A DNA stretch of 64,000 nt from Caprella mutica (taxonomy: Eukaryota > Arthropoda > Malacostraca > Amphipoda > Caprellidae). More notes on this DNA, generated by a model that saw only the letters and a list, made by a program, of their open reading frames with translations, ran no database searches and was not told the DNA's origin. Numbering within the stretch: the stretch's first letter is position 1. Location of the stretch: contig CANNZV010001588.1 of assembly GCA_947561585.1 (NCBI GenBank), forward strand, positions 62,001 to 126,000, given 5' to 3'. The DNA is not shown here.

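Noticed and set aside
61777..62016. Frame of 79 residues overlapping the second Ig8 exon
   Set aside because: Wrong frame; the phase-correct frame gives the conserved Ig8 sequence.
63252..63863. Minus-strand frames opposite the FNIII exon
   Set aside because: Shadow frames; the + strand encodes conserved FNIII domains.

Overview
The window is a 64 kb piece of an AT-rich, intron-rich arthropod genome. From about 19.2 kb to the right edge it holds one gene on the + strand: a hypervariable Down syndrome cell adhesion molecule (Dscam1 / Dscam-hv). The translated exons follow the Dscam order: Ig1, Ig2, Ig3, Ig4, Ig5, Ig6, Ig7, Ig8, Ig9, four fibronectin type III domains and the start of Ig10. The gene is cut at the right edge inside Ig10. 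The exon for the signal peptide and 5' UTR was not found on the left.

Three tandem arrays of alternative exons are the central feature. Reading acceptor, frame and donor of each copy by eye, I count 21 exon-4 variants (first half of Ig2, 23621-30226), 36 exon-6 variants (first half of Ig3, 32332-44448) and 16 exon-9 variants (all of Ig7, 48227-59488). One choice per array gives 21 x 36 x 16 = 12,096 possible ectodomains. All 73 copies have an intact frame, a plausible acceptor and donor, and a constant phase within their array (1-to-1, 1-to-2 and 1-to-1). Two Ig7 variants are about twice normal length, and each carries an R-x-K-R-S furin-like site in its inserted loop. This is the most unusual observation here.

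The organism is a pancrustacean-type arthropod, because Dscam arrays of this kind are known from insects and crustaceans. The large exon-4 array is, as I recall, closer to published malacostracan counts than to insect counts. That is an inference from memory and the species cannot be named.

Layout: 1-19243 is non-coding DNA (large first intron or 5' flank) rich in minisatellites, two copies of one MITE family, a hAT-like MITE, a dead Tc1-like transposon and two possible regulatory islands. 19244-22933 is Ig1, in two exons around an intron with a fold-back element and a 16-bp satellite. 23621-30226 is the exon-4 array, followed by constant exon 5. 32332-44448 is the exon-6 array. 45348-47343 holds constant exons for the rest of Ig3 through Ig6. 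48227-59488 is the Ig7 array. 61484-64000 holds constant exons for Ig8, Ig9, FN1-4 and the start of Ig10.

Exon boundaries were assigned by hand from GT/AG sites and reading phase, without transcripts. Small open frames outside these exons look like chance or repeat-derived frames and are not annotated as genes.
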